Of a stretch of 64,000 bases of DNA, positions 16,527-26,442 are shown in pieces. Position 1 is the stretch's first letter. Each line of letters opens with the position of its first letter. The DNA comes from Paraburkholderia unamae. GTDB taxonomy: Bacteria > Pseudomonadota > Gammaproteobacteria > Burkholderiales > Burkholderiaceae. The position numbers were made by a program, and so were the translations under genes. Where the stretch lies: assembly GCF_003268775.1 (NCBI RefSeq), contig NZ_QLSU01000003.1, positions 124,001 through 188,000 on the forward strand. Direction: 5' to 3'. The notes beneath the pieces were generated by a model, which was given only the letters and a program-made list of their open reading frames with translations, was not told the DNA's origin and searched no databases.

Positions 16527-19085
16527 TCACTTCGTTCCGAGCAGCCGCCACATCGAAGCCGTAATGCGCTGGCGCGCCGCGCCGTAATCGCGCCACGCAT
16601 CGGCGCGCGGCCCCTCCAGCCGCTCGCGCAGGTTCGCCACGTTCCACTGGTCGCCGCTCGTGAGCGTATGCAGTTCGTCCCATCCGACCGGCACGGAAAC
16701 GCCGAGACCGGGCCGGGCGCGCGGCGCGTAAGCCGCGATGGTGCTCGCCCCGCGCCCATTGCGCAGGTAATCCACGAATACCCGGCCCTTGCGGTTTTGT
16801 GCGCCCATCCTGGCGCTGAAGCGCTCGGGCAGCGTCGCGGCCATGTAGTTCGCCACCACGCGCGCAAAGTCCTTCACCTCGTCCCAGCCGGCGTGGCGCG
16901 TGAGCGGCACGACCACGTGCAGCCCCTTGCCGCCGCTCGTCTTGCACCAGGCGCGCAAGCCCAGCGCTTCGAGCAGTTCATGCGTGAGTTGCGCGGCCTC
17001 CAGCATGCGCTCCCAGGCGAGCGACGCACCGGGGTCGAGATCGAACACGATCCGGTCGGGCTTCTCGATGTTCGTGGTGAGCGCATTCCAGGTGTGCAGC
17101 TCGATGGCGTCCATCTGGGCCGCGCCCACCAGCGCCCTTGCGGAGTCCAGCGTCAAGAGCGGCGCGTGGCCGGGGTCGAGGCCCGCGTGTTGCGTGGCGT
17201 GCGGAATCTGCAATGCCTTGGCGTGTTTCTGGAAAAACAGCTCGCCGCCCACGCCCCTGGGCGCGCGAGCAAGCGCGACGGGCCGCCTTTTCAGTTGCGG
17301 CAGCAACCATGGCGCGATCCATTCGAAGTAGTGAACGAGATCGATCTTGCGCAGCCCGCTGCGCGCATCGATCACGCGTTCGGGGTGGGTGATGCGCACG
17401 CCGGCGACCTCGGCTTCATTGTGCGCGGCGCGGCCTGGACTGCGCGAGCACGTGTGACTCGCCCCATTCCCAACGCCCTTGCTTGCCCCCGACGCCTTGC
17501 TCACCGGTTGCACCTGCGCTTCGCGCACGATGCTTCGCGCAGGCTTGTCCTCGCGCAGCCCGGCGAATGACGCCTGACGCACCACGCCCGCGCTCGTCCA
17601 TGTCTTGAAGCGCACTTCGGCCACGAGATCCGGGCGCACCCAATGCGCGCCTGCGCGCTGCCCGGCAGCGGGCACGGCCGCGAACGGCGAGCGTTTGCGC
17701 TCACGCTTGCGCAGTTCGGCCGCCAGTGAATCGAGCCGCGTCGCGTCGAAGCCCGTGCCCACCTTGCCCGCGTACTGCAACGCGCCCTCGCCGTCGTACA
17801 CGCCGATGAGCAGCGCGCCGAACCCTTCGCGGCCGCCCTTCGGCGCCGTATAGCCGCCGATCACGAATTCCTGCCGCCGCGCACAGCGCAGTTTGAGCCA
17901 GGCCGCGCTGCGCGTGGACGTGTAACGGCTGTCGCGCCGCTTGGCGACGAGTCCTTCGAGATTCGCCTTGCAGGCGGCCGTGAGCAGCGTCTGCGGTTCG
18001 CCTTCGAAAGCTTCGGAAAAACGCAGCGCGTCGTGCGGCTGCGCGGCCAGCAGCGCCGAGAGCTTCGCGCGCCGCACGTCGAGCGGCGCCCCGCGCAGGT
18101 CCCGGCCGTCGAGCCAGGGCACATCGAAAAGCCAGAACGTGATGGCGTCGGCGCGGCCCGCGTCGAAGGCGTTCTGTAGCGCCTGAAAGTCGGGCACGCC
18201 GTTCGCGTCGAGCACCACGGCCTCGCCGTCCAGCCACGCCGAATCGACGTCGAGCGCGTGCAACGCCTGAACCTGGCGCGGGAATTTCGCCGTCCAGTCG
18301 TTGCCGGTTCGCGTGAAGATGCGCACATCGTGCTTGCCGCGCGCCTGGCGCTCGATGCGTGCAAGAACGCGGTAGCCGTCGAACTTCAGTTCGTACAACC
18401 AATTGTCTCCGTGAGGCAGGGCTTCGGCCGGGGTGGCGAGTTGCGGAGCGAGCGTGGCCGGCAGCGGCGCGTTCTGCGCTTTCGCCTTCATTTTTGTTTT
18501 CGCTTTCGCTCCCCGGCCCGCATGCGCGCTGCCGCTCGTCGCGTCGTCCACCACGTGAAATACCTCCTCGCTCACGGCCTCTTCGTCGCGCTGTTTGATG
18601 AGCAGCCAGTTTTCGTGCTTGCCGTCATGCATGGGGCTGCGCACGAGCGCCCAGCCGCCATGCAGATTGTCGCCCTCCAGCATGAACTTGAGCACGCCGC
18701 GCGCATAGCCTTCGCGCGCGCCGCGCAAGCCGCCCTCGGGACGCCACACGCCGTGGTCCCAGATCGCCACCGTTCCCGCGCCATAGCTACCTTCGGGAAT
18801 GCGCCCTTCGAACGTCCCATAGTCGAGTGGATGGTCCTCCACGTGCACCGCCAGACGCTTCACGGCCGGGTCGAGGCTCGGCCCCTTCGGCACGGCCCAT
18901 GACTTGAGCGCGCCGTCCAGTTCGAGGCGAAAGTCGTAGTGCAGCCGCCGTGCGTCGTGCCGCTGGATCACGAACGACGCCGCGCCGTCGGGGAGCCTCG
19001 CGGACCTTCGCGCGGCGCGACCTCGCGGTTCGGGTGTGACGTCGAAACGGCGTTTCGCTTCGTAGTCTTGCAACCGGGGTTTCAT
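16527..19085 (-). CDS. ligD: multifunctional DNA ligase D (NHEJ)
   Basis: An 852-residue LigD. In order: a 3'-phosphoesterase domain (about 1-190, with QRHDARRLHYDF holding catalytic His/Asp), an ATP-dependent ligase domain (about 215-530, nucleotidyl-acceptor lysine K234 in ELKFDGYR), and a primase-polymerase domain (about 560-845, with DLDPGASLAW and the SGGKGLHV motif). This PE-ligase-Pol order is the one in Pseudomonas and Burkholderia LigD. It joins double-strand breaks held by Ku. The start was set at the ATG behind AGGAG, which gives the usual MKPRLQDYEAKRRF beginning. The ku gene lies 75 bases upstream in the same direction. Confidence 0.96.
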   Translation of the reverse strand: MKPRLQDYEAKRRFDVTPEPRGRAARRSARLPDGAASFVIQRHDARRLHYDFRLELDGALKSWAVPKGPSLDPAVKRLAVHVEDHPLDYGTFEGRIPEGSYGAGTVAIWDHGVWRPEGGLRGAREGYARGVLKFMLEGDNLHGGWALVRSPMHDGKHENWLLIKQRDEEAVSEEVFHVVDDATSGSAHAGRGAKAKTKMKAKAQNAPLPATLAPQLATPAEALPHGDNWLYELKFDGYRVLARIERQARGKHDVRIFTRTGNDWTAKFPRQVQALHALDVDSAWLDGEAVVLDANGVPDFQALQNAFDAGRADAITFWLFDVPWLDGRDLRGAPLDVRRAKLSALLAAQPHDALRFSEAFEGEPQTLLTAACKANLEGLVAKRRDSRYTSTRSAAWLKLRCARRQEFVIGGYTAPKGGREGFGALLIGVYDGEGALQYAGKVGTGFDATRLDSLAAELRKRERKRSPFAAVPAAGQRAGAHWVRPDLVAEVRFKTWTSAGVVRQASFAGLREDKPARSIVREAQVQPVSKASGASKGVGNGASHTCSRSPGRAAHNEAEVAGVRITHPERVIDARSGLRKIDLVHYFEWIAPWLLPQLKRRPVALARAPRGVGGELFFQKHAKALQIPHATQHAGLDPGHAPLLTLDSARALVGAAQMDAIELHTWNALTTNIEKPDRIVFDLDPGASLAWERMLEAAQLTHELLEALGLRAWCKTSGGKGLHVVVPLTRHAGWDEVKDFARVVANYMAATLPERFSARMGAQNRKGRVFVDYLRNGRGASTIAAYAPRARPGLGVSVPVGWDELHTLTSGDQWNVANLRERLEGPRADAWRDYGAARQRITASMWRLLGTK

Positions 19086-19160
19086 CGGCGCTCCTGTGCG
19101 GGTGCGCGCATGGCCATGCCTGTTCCACGCAGATTCCACGCATGTCGATGCACGCGCGGG

Positions 19161-20045
19161 TCACGCCGCGCGGCGGCTGCGCTTCGGCGTGCTCCCGTGA
19201 GGCGGCGCGCCGCCGTCGCGGGTCTCGCCGGTATGGCCGCGGCTGCCGCCGCGCTTGCCGAGACTGCGCTTGAGCAGTTCGGAAAGATCGACAATGTCGG
19301 CGCTGCGCCGCTCGTGCGTCGCGGCCTCCACATGCGTGACTTCGTGGGCCTTGCCTGCGCGCACCTTGCGCTCCGCCAGTTCGAGAATCGCGTCGCGATA
19401 GGTGTCGCGATACGCCTCGGGCTGCCAGTCCGTGCTCATGTCGTCGATGAGCTTGCGCGCCATCTGCAACTCATGCGCGCTCACGCCCGCCGCTTTCGCG
19501 CTCGCGGGCAAGCTCTGCACCGCGTCGAACTCGCGCACTTCGGTGGACCAGCGCAGCGTTTGCAGCGCAAGCGCGGGGCCCGCCGCCACGAGCGCCGCGA
19601 GATGCTGACGGCTGTGCAGCACGACGTTCGCAATGCCGATCTTGCCGCTCGCCGCGAGCGCGTCGCGCAGCAGCGCATAGGTCTTGCCCGCGCGCTTGTC
19701 GGGCGCGAGCCAGTAAGGCGTGTCGAGATAAAGAAACGACACCTGGGCGGCCTCGACGAATCCGAGCAGATCCACCGTTTGCGTGGCCTCGGGGCTCGCG
19801 GCCTTGATCTCCTCGTCGGCAATCACGACATAGGCGCCCTTTTCGTACTCGTAGCCGCGCACGATGTCGTCGTGCTCCACGGGCTTGCCGGTGCGCTTGT
19901 TGATTTGCCGGTAGCCGACCGGGTCCAGCGTGCGCCGGTCCAGCAGATTGAACCCCGTGCGCTCGCTCTGGGTGGCCGGGATCACCTCCACCGGCACGTA
20001 GACCAGCCCGAAACTGATGGCGCCCTTCCAGATCGCGCGCGGCAT
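19161..20045 (-). CDS. ku: Ku homodimeric DNA-end-binding protein
   Basis: A 294-residue bacterial Ku, beginning MPRAIWKGAISFGLVYVPV, the family hallmark. The core beta-barrel ring spans about 1-245, followed by a basic, flexible tail rich in Gly, Arg and Lys ending PKRSRRAA, which in this family helps retain DNA and recruit LigD. The start was set at the ATG before PRAIWKG; an earlier in-frame ATG adds 15 unrelated residues. Together with ligD it forms a complete two-protein NHEJ module. Its promoter region is shared with the divergent sensor kinase and contains three 11-bp direct repeats. Confidence 0.96.
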   Translation of the reverse strand: MPRAIWKGAISFGLVYVPVEVIPATQSERTGFNLLDRRTLDPVGYRQINKRTGKPVEHDDIVRGYEYEKGAYVVIADEEIKAASPEATQTVDLLGFVEAAQVSFLYLDTPYWLAPDKRAGKTYALLRDALAASGKIGIANVVLHSRQHLAALVAAGPALALQTLRWSTEVREFDAVQSLPASAKAAGVSAHELQMARKLIDDMSTDWQPEAYRDTYRDAILELAERKVRAGKAHEVTHVEAATHERRSADIVDLSELLKRSLGKRGGSRGHTGETRDGGAPPHGSTPKRSRRAA

Positions 20046-20140
20046 GATCGCCTCCTTGTTGCACTGCGTAAGACGCATTGCGTACTGCACATGGTGCAGG
20101 ATTCGCGCAAGCGCAATGCCCGGCGCCTTCGTCGCGCAGA

Positions 20141-20173
20141 TGGTCTAAACAGGGTCTAAACGGGACCTAACCG
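20141..20173. repeat. three 11-bp direct repeats in the ku/kinase promoter region
   Basis: Tandem units TGGTCTAAACA, GGGTCTAAACG and a third diverged GGACCTAACCG, at exactly one helical-turn spacing. Such head-to-tail sites are typical for response-regulator binding. They sit between divergent ku and the hybrid kinase gene. Confidence 0.5.
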
Positions 20174-20294
20174 ACTTGCGCGCCGCACCACGTTTTTTCG
20201 AACGGGCATACGCAATGCTGCTCTCATGAAAGGTTGGTATCGCCCGGGCCTCTCGCGAGGCGCGAGCCACGCCCACGATCGAAGCGGAGGGAGC

Positions 20295-23231
20295 ATGCAG
20301 GACAACGGCGCACCCGCGCTCAGTGTCGACGAGGCGCTCATCAACGAAGCACTCGAAAGCCGGCCGAACCGCCTGCCCGACTACCAGGGCGAGAGCCGCG
20401 CGCTCGCGGCCCTGTCGCAGGAAATGGCGCTCGATCCATCAGGTGTCCTGCCGATGCTGGCCAAGCTCGCGCTCACGTTGTGCCGCGCCGGCTCGGCGGG
20501 CGTGAGCGTGCCCGAAGGCAACGGTGCGACAGCCGTGTACCGCTGGTGTGCCGTGGAAGGCGCACTGGCCGGCGATCTCGGCCGCACCATGCCCGCCGGA
20601 GACTGCCCGAGCGGCGCCGCGCAGGAGCGCAACGCCATGCTGCTGTTCGACCGTCCGGCGCGCTGCTTCGCGTCGTGCCGGGAGATCGATCCGCCCATAC
20701 ACGAATCCCTGCATATGCCCTGGCGCGTGAACGGCCTGGCCGTGGGCACCGTCTGGGCGTACGCACACGACCCCGCCCGGCACTTCAACGCCGAAGACGC
20801 GCGCCTGCTGCAAAGCCTCGCCACCTGCGCGAGCGCCGCGCAGCAGATGACGAACGCGCTGCGCGACGCCCAGAACGCCGGCCGCAATCTCGCGCAGCAG
20901 GTCGCCGATCGCACGCGCATCTTGCAGGACATCAACACGAAGCTGCGCGACGAGGCCGCGCAACGCAAGCAGATCGAGCACGCGCTGCGCGAGAGCGAAG
21001 CGCGCCTGCAAGCGGCGATTTCCATCGAAACCGTGGGCGTGCTGTTCTTCAATCTCGACGGCAGCATGGTGGACGCCAACGACGCATTCGAGCGGATGAG
21101 CGGCTACAGCCGCGCCGACCTGCGCTCCGCCACGCACTGGGACCGGCTCGTGCCGCTCGAATTCCTCGGCGTCACCACGCGCGCGGTCACCGATCTCGCC
21201 ACTTCGGGGCGCACGCAACCTTACGAGCGGCAACTGATCCGCAAGGACGGCAAGCGTTGGTGGGGCCTTTTCGCACCCACGCGGCTCTCGGGCGCGGGCA
21301 TGACCTCGAAGTGCGCCGAGTTCGTGCTCGACGTCACCGAGCGTAAGCGCGCGGAAACCGAATGCGTCGAAAGCGAGGAGCGCTTTCGCGCGCTCGTGGA
21401 AGGCTTCGCGCAGGCGGTATGGGAAACCGACGCCCAGGGGCAAACCGCCGCGGTCTCGCCGAGCTGGTCGGCCTACACGGGCCAGCCCGGCAATGAATGG
21501 CTGGGCGAAGGCTGGGCCAACGCCGTGCATCCCGCCGACCGCGACCAGGCACTGCGCCAGTGGAAGGAAGCCGTCGCGGCACAACGCGTGGTGAACACCG
21601 AATTCCGCCTGCGCGTGGCCACGGGCGGCTGGAGGTGGACCAACGTGCGCGCCGCGCCGATCTGGGACCCGGACGGCACGATCCGCAAGTGGGTGGGCAT
21701 GAACATCGACGTCGACGACCGGCGCTGCGCCCAGGAAGCCTTGCGCGAGAGCGAGGCGCGCTTTCGCGCGCTCGCCGACGCCTCGCCCGCGCTGATCTGG
21801 CAAATCGACACGCAAGGCAACACGGTCTACCTGAACCGTCGCCACCTCGGGGCCACCGGTTTCACGCCGGAAGCGTTACTTGCAGCGGGCTGGCACACGA
21901 TCGTGCATCCGCTCGACCTGCCCGGCTTTCTCTCGCGCATGCAGGACGCGCAGCGCGAGCAGAGCGCGTTCCAGATCCGCCTGCGCGTGAGGGTGAAGGA
22001 TGGAAGCTGGCACTGGTTCGAAACCTGCTGCGCGCCGTGGCGCTCGGCCGGGGGCGAGTTTCGCGGCCACGTGAGCGTGTCGATCGACATCACCGAAGCC
22101 GTGCGCGCCGAAGACGCGCTCAAGGCAGCCGACCGCCGCAAGGACGAATTTCTCGCCACGCTCGCCCACGAGTTGCGCAATCCGCTCGCGCCCATCGCCA
22201 ATGCGCTGCATCTGGTCCGGCGTGGCGACTTTCCGGCGGCCTCGATGCCGATCCTCGACATGCTCGATCGCCAGGTGCATCACATGGTGCGGCTGATCGA
22301 CGACCTCATGGAAGTCTCGCGCATCACGCGCGGCAAGATCGGCCTCGTGAAAGCGCCGGTGGCGCTTGCCGAGATCGTCGAGAACGCCGTGGAAACGAGC
22401 CGCCCCGTGATCGACCAGGCGCGCCACCAGCTCACCGTCACGCTGCCCGGCACGCCGCTCGTGCTCGACGCGGACCGCGTGCGCCTCACCCAGGTTTTCG
22501 CGAACATGCTCAACAACGCGGCCCGCTACACCGACACGGGCGGCCAGATCCGGCTCGACGCCCGGCGCGAGGACGACTGGGCCATCGTCACGCTGAGCGA
22601 CACGGGCATCGGCATGACGGCCGCTCAACTTCATGAGGTGTTCGAAATGTTTACGCAGATGCATCGCCTCGCGGAGCGCAGCCAGGGCGGTCTCGGCATC
22701 GGGCTCACCATGGTGCGCCATCTCGTGCGCATGCACGGCGGCACCGTCGAGGCCGCGAGCGACGGCCCCGGCAAAGGCAGCACGTTCACGGTGCGGCTGC
22801 CGCTATCACGTCAGGCTCCGGCGCAAACGCAAGAGACGTCGCCTGTGGTTGCGCAGGGCGCGAAACCGCTGGAAGGCAAGCGCATTCTCATCGTGGACGA
22901 CAATCACGACGCGGCGGACTCGCTCGCCATGGTGCTGACGAACGAAGGCGCCCAGGTGCGCGTGGTCTACGACGGCGCCGCCGCGCTCGGTGCGCTCGAA
23001 CAGAGCACGCCGCAGTCCATGGTGCTCGACATCGGCATGCCCGGCATGGATGGCTACGAAACGGCGCGCCAGATCCGCCAGAATCCGCGTTTCGCCGATT
23101 TGCAGATCATCGCGCTCACCGGCTGGGGCCAGCATGCGGACCGGCTGCGCTCGCGCATGAGCGGCATCGACTCGCATCTCACCAAGCCGGTGGATTTCAA
23201 AATGCTGATCGAGTTGCTGACGGCGCGGTGA
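20295..23231 (+). CDS. hybrid sensor histidine kinase (GAF-PAS3-HisKA-HATPase-REC)
   Basis: A 978-residue cytoplasmic hybrid kinase. Domains in order: GAF-like (about 35-185), a short coiled coil, three PAS/PAC modules (about 230-350, 355-475, 480-600; each ends in a VTERK-, VDDR- or ITEAV-type junction), HisKA with phospho-acceptor H625 in LAHELRNPL, and HATPase_c with the N box LNNAARY, G1 box DTGIGM and G2 box GGLGIGL. A receiver domain follows with D912 ([11 protein letters not shown]) and the conserved Lys of HLTKPVD. No transmembrane helix is evident, so it senses a cytoplasmic or diffusible cue. The ATG behind GGAGGGAG was chosen over an earlier in-frame one. No partner regulator gene is adjacent, so its output passes to an unlinked protein or its own receiver. 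Confidence 0.92.
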   Translation: MQDNGAPALSVDEALINEALESRPNRLPDYQGESRALAALSQEMALDPSGVLPMLAKLALTLCRAGSAGVSVPEGNGATAVYRWCAVEGALAGDLGRTMPAGDCPSGAAQERNAMLLFDRPARCFASCREIDPPIHESLHMPWRVNGLAVGTVWAYAHDPARHFNAEDARLLQSLATCASAAQQMTNALRDAQNAGRNLAQQVADRTRILQDINTKLRDEAAQRKQIEHALRESEARLQAAISIETVGVLFFNLDGSMVDANDAFERMSGYSRADLRSATHWDRLVPLEFLGVTTRAVTDLATSGRTQPYERQLIRKDGKRWWGLFAPTRLSGAGMTSKCAEFVLDVTERKRAETECVESEERFRALVEGFAQAVWETDAQGQTAAVSPSWSAYTGQPGNEWLGEGWANAVHPADRDQALRQWKEAVAAQRVVNTEFRLRVATGGWRWTNVRAAPIWDPDGTIRKWVGMNIDVDDRRCAQEALRESEARFRALADASPALIWQIDTQGNTVYLNRRHLGATGFTPEALLAAGWHTIVHPLDLPGFLSRMQDAQREQSAFQIRLRVRVKDGSWHWFETCCAPWRSAGGEFRGHVSVSIDITEAVRAEDALKAADRRKDEFLATLAHELRNPLAPIANALHLVRRGDFPAASMPILDMLDRQVHHMVRLIDDLMEVSRITRGKIGLVKAPVALAEIVENAVETSRPVIDQARHQLTVTLPGTPLVLDADRVRLTQVFANMLNNAARYTDTGGQIRLDARREDDWAIVTLSDTGIGMTAAQLHEVFEMFTQMHRLAERSQGGLGIGLTMVRHLVRMHGGTVEAASDGPGKGSTFTVRLPLSRQAPAQTQETSPVVAQGAKPLEGKRILIVDDNHDAADSLAMVLTNEGAQVRVVYDGAAALGALEQSTPQSMVLDIGMPGMDGYETARQIRQNPRFADLQIIALTGWGQHADRLRSRMSGIDSHLTKPVDFKMLIELLTAR

Positions 23232-23579
23232 AGCCGCGCGCCACCCGTTCATACGCCGTTGCCGCCTGGCGTCCTGAGACGCTTCCCCTGCCCTTGATGC
23301 GTATCGCCTCGAACACCGCAGACGTTTTGTACGCAACAAAGCAGAGCGAGTGCGAGGACCAGGAATATCCCTGGCACACGAGTGCGGGGCACGTTGGCAT
23401 ACATCGAGCAATTGCGCGAAGGATGGCTAAGCTGCGCGTGGCCCGCGTGCAGTGACAGGAACACGACGTGGCGGACGATCGAGTTTTGTATGGAGGCGTA
23501 ATTTCTATGAAAGTCGACGACAACCAGCCAAGGCGGAAGACAATAGCCTGACAAAATGTCTTCGAGCCACCTGGAAGTC
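23232..23579. other. intergenic stretch after the hybrid kinase
   Basis: About 350 bases with lower GC and no frame that resembles a protein. No hairpin with T-run was recognised. It leads into the decayed MocR-type gene and may contain more of its eroded sequence. Confidence 0.4.
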
Positions 23580-23882
23580 CCGAGCAATCCGGTGAAGCGA
23601 ATGCGCGCGGACTTTACCCGCCCGGCAGCCGCCTGCCACCGCCGCGCGAACTGCTCAACAGCGACCCGGCCTGCATGTTCGTCTGGTTGCGCGTGCCCGC
23701 GCCGTGGCGTTCCGACGACTTCGCCGCCAACGCGCTCGCGCGCGGCGTGGATCGCTCCACGGTGGCGCACGGAGTGCGAATCAATCTCGCATGCGCCACT
23801 TCACGCGAACAACTGGCGCGCATTGAAGGTGCTCGCACGCACGCTGCAAGACCGCCCAGGAGCGCTGTTCGGCACGATCTAG
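23580..23882 (+). pseudogene. decayed MocR/PdxR-type GntR-aminotransferase regulator
   Basis: Three fragments of a MocR-type regulator survive. First, GLYPPGSRLPPPREL, the wing region of the GntR helix-turn-helix. Second, FVWLRVPAPWRSDDFAANAL to VRINLACATSREQLAR, the end of the aminotransferase-like domain. Third, after a change of frame, ALKVLARTLQDRPGALFGTI and a stop codon. Almost the whole aminotransferase domain, about 350 residues, is missing between the first two pieces. Near 23760 a further dozen or so residues are missing, and a one-base shift near 23820 separates the last two pieces. The gene is therefore a deletion remnant and not functional. Identification is from family memory of the conserved C-terminal motif. 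Confidence 0.75.
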
Positions 23883-24185
23883 CGCGCCTGACTCCGCGTT
23901 TACCCAGTACGCCATTTTTTCCGCCACGGACCGGTCGCGACACGTCGCGACCGGTCAAATCGACGCTCATGTTAGACAACAAAATGCGCGATGACTCACG
24001 CGCATTCCGCAGACGAGGCAAGCGCTGGTGGACAATGCATCGATCTGCCGAAGCTCTGCACACATTCGGCTAGCAGGAAACAAATGAGGTACTAGAATGC
24101 ATTGATGCAACTGAAGCAAAGGCAGTCTGTTCGGCCAGAACGTTTGAGAGTGTGACGTTTAGAGTCCAGTCATGGAGGTGTGCTC
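23883..24185. other. intergenic stretch before the small secreted protein
   Basis: About 300 bases with no recognisable gene. The direct/inverted element GGTCGCGACACGTCGCGACCGG near 23934-23955 forms an 8-bp inverted repeat (GGTCGCGA / TCGCGACC) and could be a terminator or protein-binding site. The region just upstream of the next gene has a strong AGGAGGT-like ribosome site. Confidence 0.4.
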
Positions 24186-24716
24186 ATGACATGCCTGAAC
24201 AAAAAGATTGTCGGTGCAGTCTTTCTTATGCTGAGCGGCCATGCGTTCGCCGACGGCACCGCCATGAGCGCGCCCGAAACCATGACGCTGGCGAATATCT
24301 CGCCCATGCCCATGGAGGTTGTGCCCGCCCTGCCGGAACCACAGGCATATTTGCACCGTTATGAAATGGAATATCAGCAGGATCAGGAAAAGCCGTTTTA
24401 CGCGCAAATCGAACACTTCTATAGCGCGCCAATGGCGAATGACACTTATCACTATCATTTCGTAAAGGCCGCGCCGAATGGCAATTCGCCTTCGCAGCAG
24501 GCTTCGCCCTCGGACGATTATCTCCAGATGGGCCCCTCAACGGCCCCGCAAATCTCGATCATGCAGATTCCCAACGCCACGCTCACACTTGGCGCGCAGC
24601 CACAACGCAGACTCTCGCTGACCGTGGATGACTGGGTATTTTCCGCCACGGCGCGCGTCGCTATTCTCCATTCGCATGACACAGGGGCAACCGTTACCGT
24701 GCGGCATGGGTTTTAA
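24186..24716 (+). CDS. small secreted protein of unknown function
   Basis: A 176-residue protein I do not recognise. The N-terminus (MTCLNKKIVGAVFLMLSGHAFA) is a clear Sec signal peptide with cleavage after AFA. The mature part is rich in Gln, Pro and Met (NISPMPMEVVPALPEPQ), has a tyrosine/histidine stretch (NDTYHYHFV) and ends with a probable beta-sheet half (RRLSLTVDDWVFSATARV). It has no mature cysteine. The GGAGGTG ribosome site decides the ATG start over a GTG two codons earlier. GC content is visibly lower than in the surrounding genes, and the flanks contain gene debris, so it may be horizontally acquired. It appears monocistronic. Confidence 0.75.
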   Translation: MTCLNKKIVGAVFLMLSGHAFADGTAMSAPETMTLANISPMPMEVVPALPEPQAYLHRYEMEYQQDQEKPFYAQIEHFYSAPMANDTYHYHFVKAAPNGNSPSQQASPSDDYLQMGPSTAPQISIMQIPNATLTLGAQPQRRLSLTVDDWVFSATARVAILHSHDTGATVTVRHGF

Positions 24717-24759
24717 TTGCGCTTTTATTCATGATTTTTTATAAGTTCTTTTATCCGGC

Positions 24760-24787
24760 CGCGAGCGAATTTCCTTAATCGCTCGCG
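24760..24787. terminator. bidirectional terminator hairpin
   Basis: Perfect 9-bp stem CGCGAGCGA / TCGCTCGCG with a 10-base loop, in an AT-rich setting between the convergent stop codons of the secreted protein and the phosphodiesterase gene. Confidence 0.65.
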
Positions 24788-24831
24788 AGTCATTTAAATC
24801 CGGATCAATCAGGATTGCGCACGTGCGTGCG

Positions 24832-26442
24832 CTAACGCGACGCCGGCGGCGTGGACAACGCGTAACGCACAAGCCCGGCGTCGTGCTGCATCTCGGCCAC
24901 GCTCTGCGCCGACCCCGGCCGCCGGTAGAAATAGCCCTGCGCGTAGGGAATACCCAGCCGGCATAGGATCTCGTGCTGCGCCTCCGTCTCCACGCCTTCG
25001 GCAATGATCTCCATGTCGAAGTGCTTCGCCACGGCCGCGATCCCCTTGATGAGCTGGTCGCCGCGCTTTTCGAGCTGACGCACGAACTGGCCGTCGATCT
25101 TCACGTAATCGAACGGAAAGCGTGCGAGCAGATCGAGGTTGCTGTGATGGGTGCCGAAGTCGTCGATGGCGAACTTCACGCCGCGCGCCTTGAGCGTCGC
25201 GAAGATCGCTTCGGTATGCGCGCGCTTCTCCAGCAGGAAGCGCTCGGTCACTTCGAGGATCAGGATCACGCCGGGCGGCAGGCGCTCCACCACGCCAAGC
25301 ACGTCGGCGACGAAGTCCTTGCGCTCGAAGTCCAGCGGCGCGACGTTGATCGCAAGGTGGAACGGACGCACGGTCGTGGCCTGCGCGATTTCCGTGGTCG
25401 CGCGTTCGAGCACGAAGCGCGTGACGGGCCCGAGCAGCCGGCTGCCTTCCACCTCGGCCATGAACACGGCCGGGCTCACCGCGCCGAACTTCGGATGGGT
25501 CCAGCGAATGAGCGCTTCCACGCCGCCCACGCGGCCCGTGGCCAGTTCGATCACGGGCTGGTAGACGACATGGAACTGCCCGTGCCGAAGCCCGCGCCGC
25601 ACCGCCGAGAGCAGCAGCCGGCGCGGCGCGAACGCGATCAGCCACGTCGCGCCGATCAGCAGATCGACGAGCAACGCCGCCGCGCCGAACATCAGGCCGT
25701 ATTGCCAGCGCGCCTGCGCGTAGGCCTGCGGCGCGAATGTCACGTCGACCGAAAAGCCCCAGCGCGGCGACGTGGCGCGCGCGCCCGCATGCCTCGCGGG
25801 GTCGTCCTGCGCGAGCAGTACGCCGCGATCGTCGAGCGCCGCCGCGCCCGGCACCGAAAGCGTCACGCGCCCTGCGCCGTAGCGCACGCCGTGCGCGAGC
25901 GCGTCGGTGAGGTAGGTCGATTCGATCACGTAGAGCAAGCCGAGCTTTTCGCCGGTGGGCACGTAGAGCGGCAGCACCGGCTCGCGCGGCTGCCACGGCG
26001 AGCCGCCGATCAGGTTGATCGCTGTCGCTGCGGGTTCGTGCGTGAAGAATGGCGCGAGCGGCAAGTCGACAGGACCGACCGCCGACGAACAATAGAGACG
26101 CCCGTTCGCGACGAGATTGATGCCGCGAACATAGTTCACACGCGTGCCCAATTCGGCGAACGGCAACGCGACGCGCTCGCACGGTTGGCCCGGCAATGCG
26201 GCAAGCGCATCGCTTTGCGAACTGCGCACGCGCTCGAGCACGCGCTCGACCGCCGACACCATGTCGCTCGCGATCAGGCCCTCGCGTTGGCGGATTTGCT
26301 GCGCGCCTTCGCGCACGCCCGCCACGACCGCGCAGAGCAGCACGCCGGCGGCGCAGGCCAGCATGGCGATGAGGGCAAACGTAGGCTTCAGGCCCGCCAG
26401 GCGCATGTTGCGCGCGGGGGAACGAGAGGCTCGATTTATCAT
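24832..26442 (-). CDS. CSS-motif EAL-domain cyclic-di-GMP phosphodiesterase
   Basis: A 536-residue membrane phosphodiesterase. Two transmembrane helices (about 18-40 and 243-265) bracket a periplasmic domain with the LYCSSAVG motif. This is the CSS redox-sensing type, whose paired cysteine (C88 region, QPCERV) can form a disulfide that controls activity. The cytoplasmic EAL domain keeps the catalytic set: E-A-L in GVEALIRW, N in AINVAP, E in EVTERF, DDFG, K in FDYVKIDGQF and EGVET. It should hydrolyse c-di-GMP and so favour motility over biofilm, depending on periplasmic redox state. The start could be the GTG two codons upstream. Confidence 0.92.
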   Translation of the reverse strand: MINRASRSPARNMRLAGLKPTFALIAMLACAAGVLLCAVVAGVREGAQQIRQREGLIASDMVSAVERVLERVRSSQSDALAALPGQPCERVALPFAELGTRVNYVRGINLVANGRLYCSSAVGPVDLPLAPFFTHEPAATAINLIGGSPWQPREPVLPLYVPTGEKLGLLYVIESTYLTDALAHGVRYGAGRVTLSVPGAAALDDRGVLLAQDDPARHAGARATSPRWGFSVDVTFAPQAYAQARWQYGLMFGAAALLVDLLIGATWLIAFAPRRLLLSAVRRGLRHGQFHVVYQPVIELATGRVGGVEALIRWTHPKFGAVSPAVFMAEVEGSRLLGPVTRFVLERATTEIAQATTVRPFHLAINVAPLDFERKDFVADVLGVVERLPPGVILILEVTERFLLEKRAHTEAIFATLKARGVKFAIDDFGTHHSNLDLLARFPFDYVKIDGQFVRQLEKRGDQLIKGIAAVAKHFDMEIIAEGVETEAQHEILCRLGIPYAQGYFYRRPGSAQSVAEMQHDAGLVRYALSTPPASR

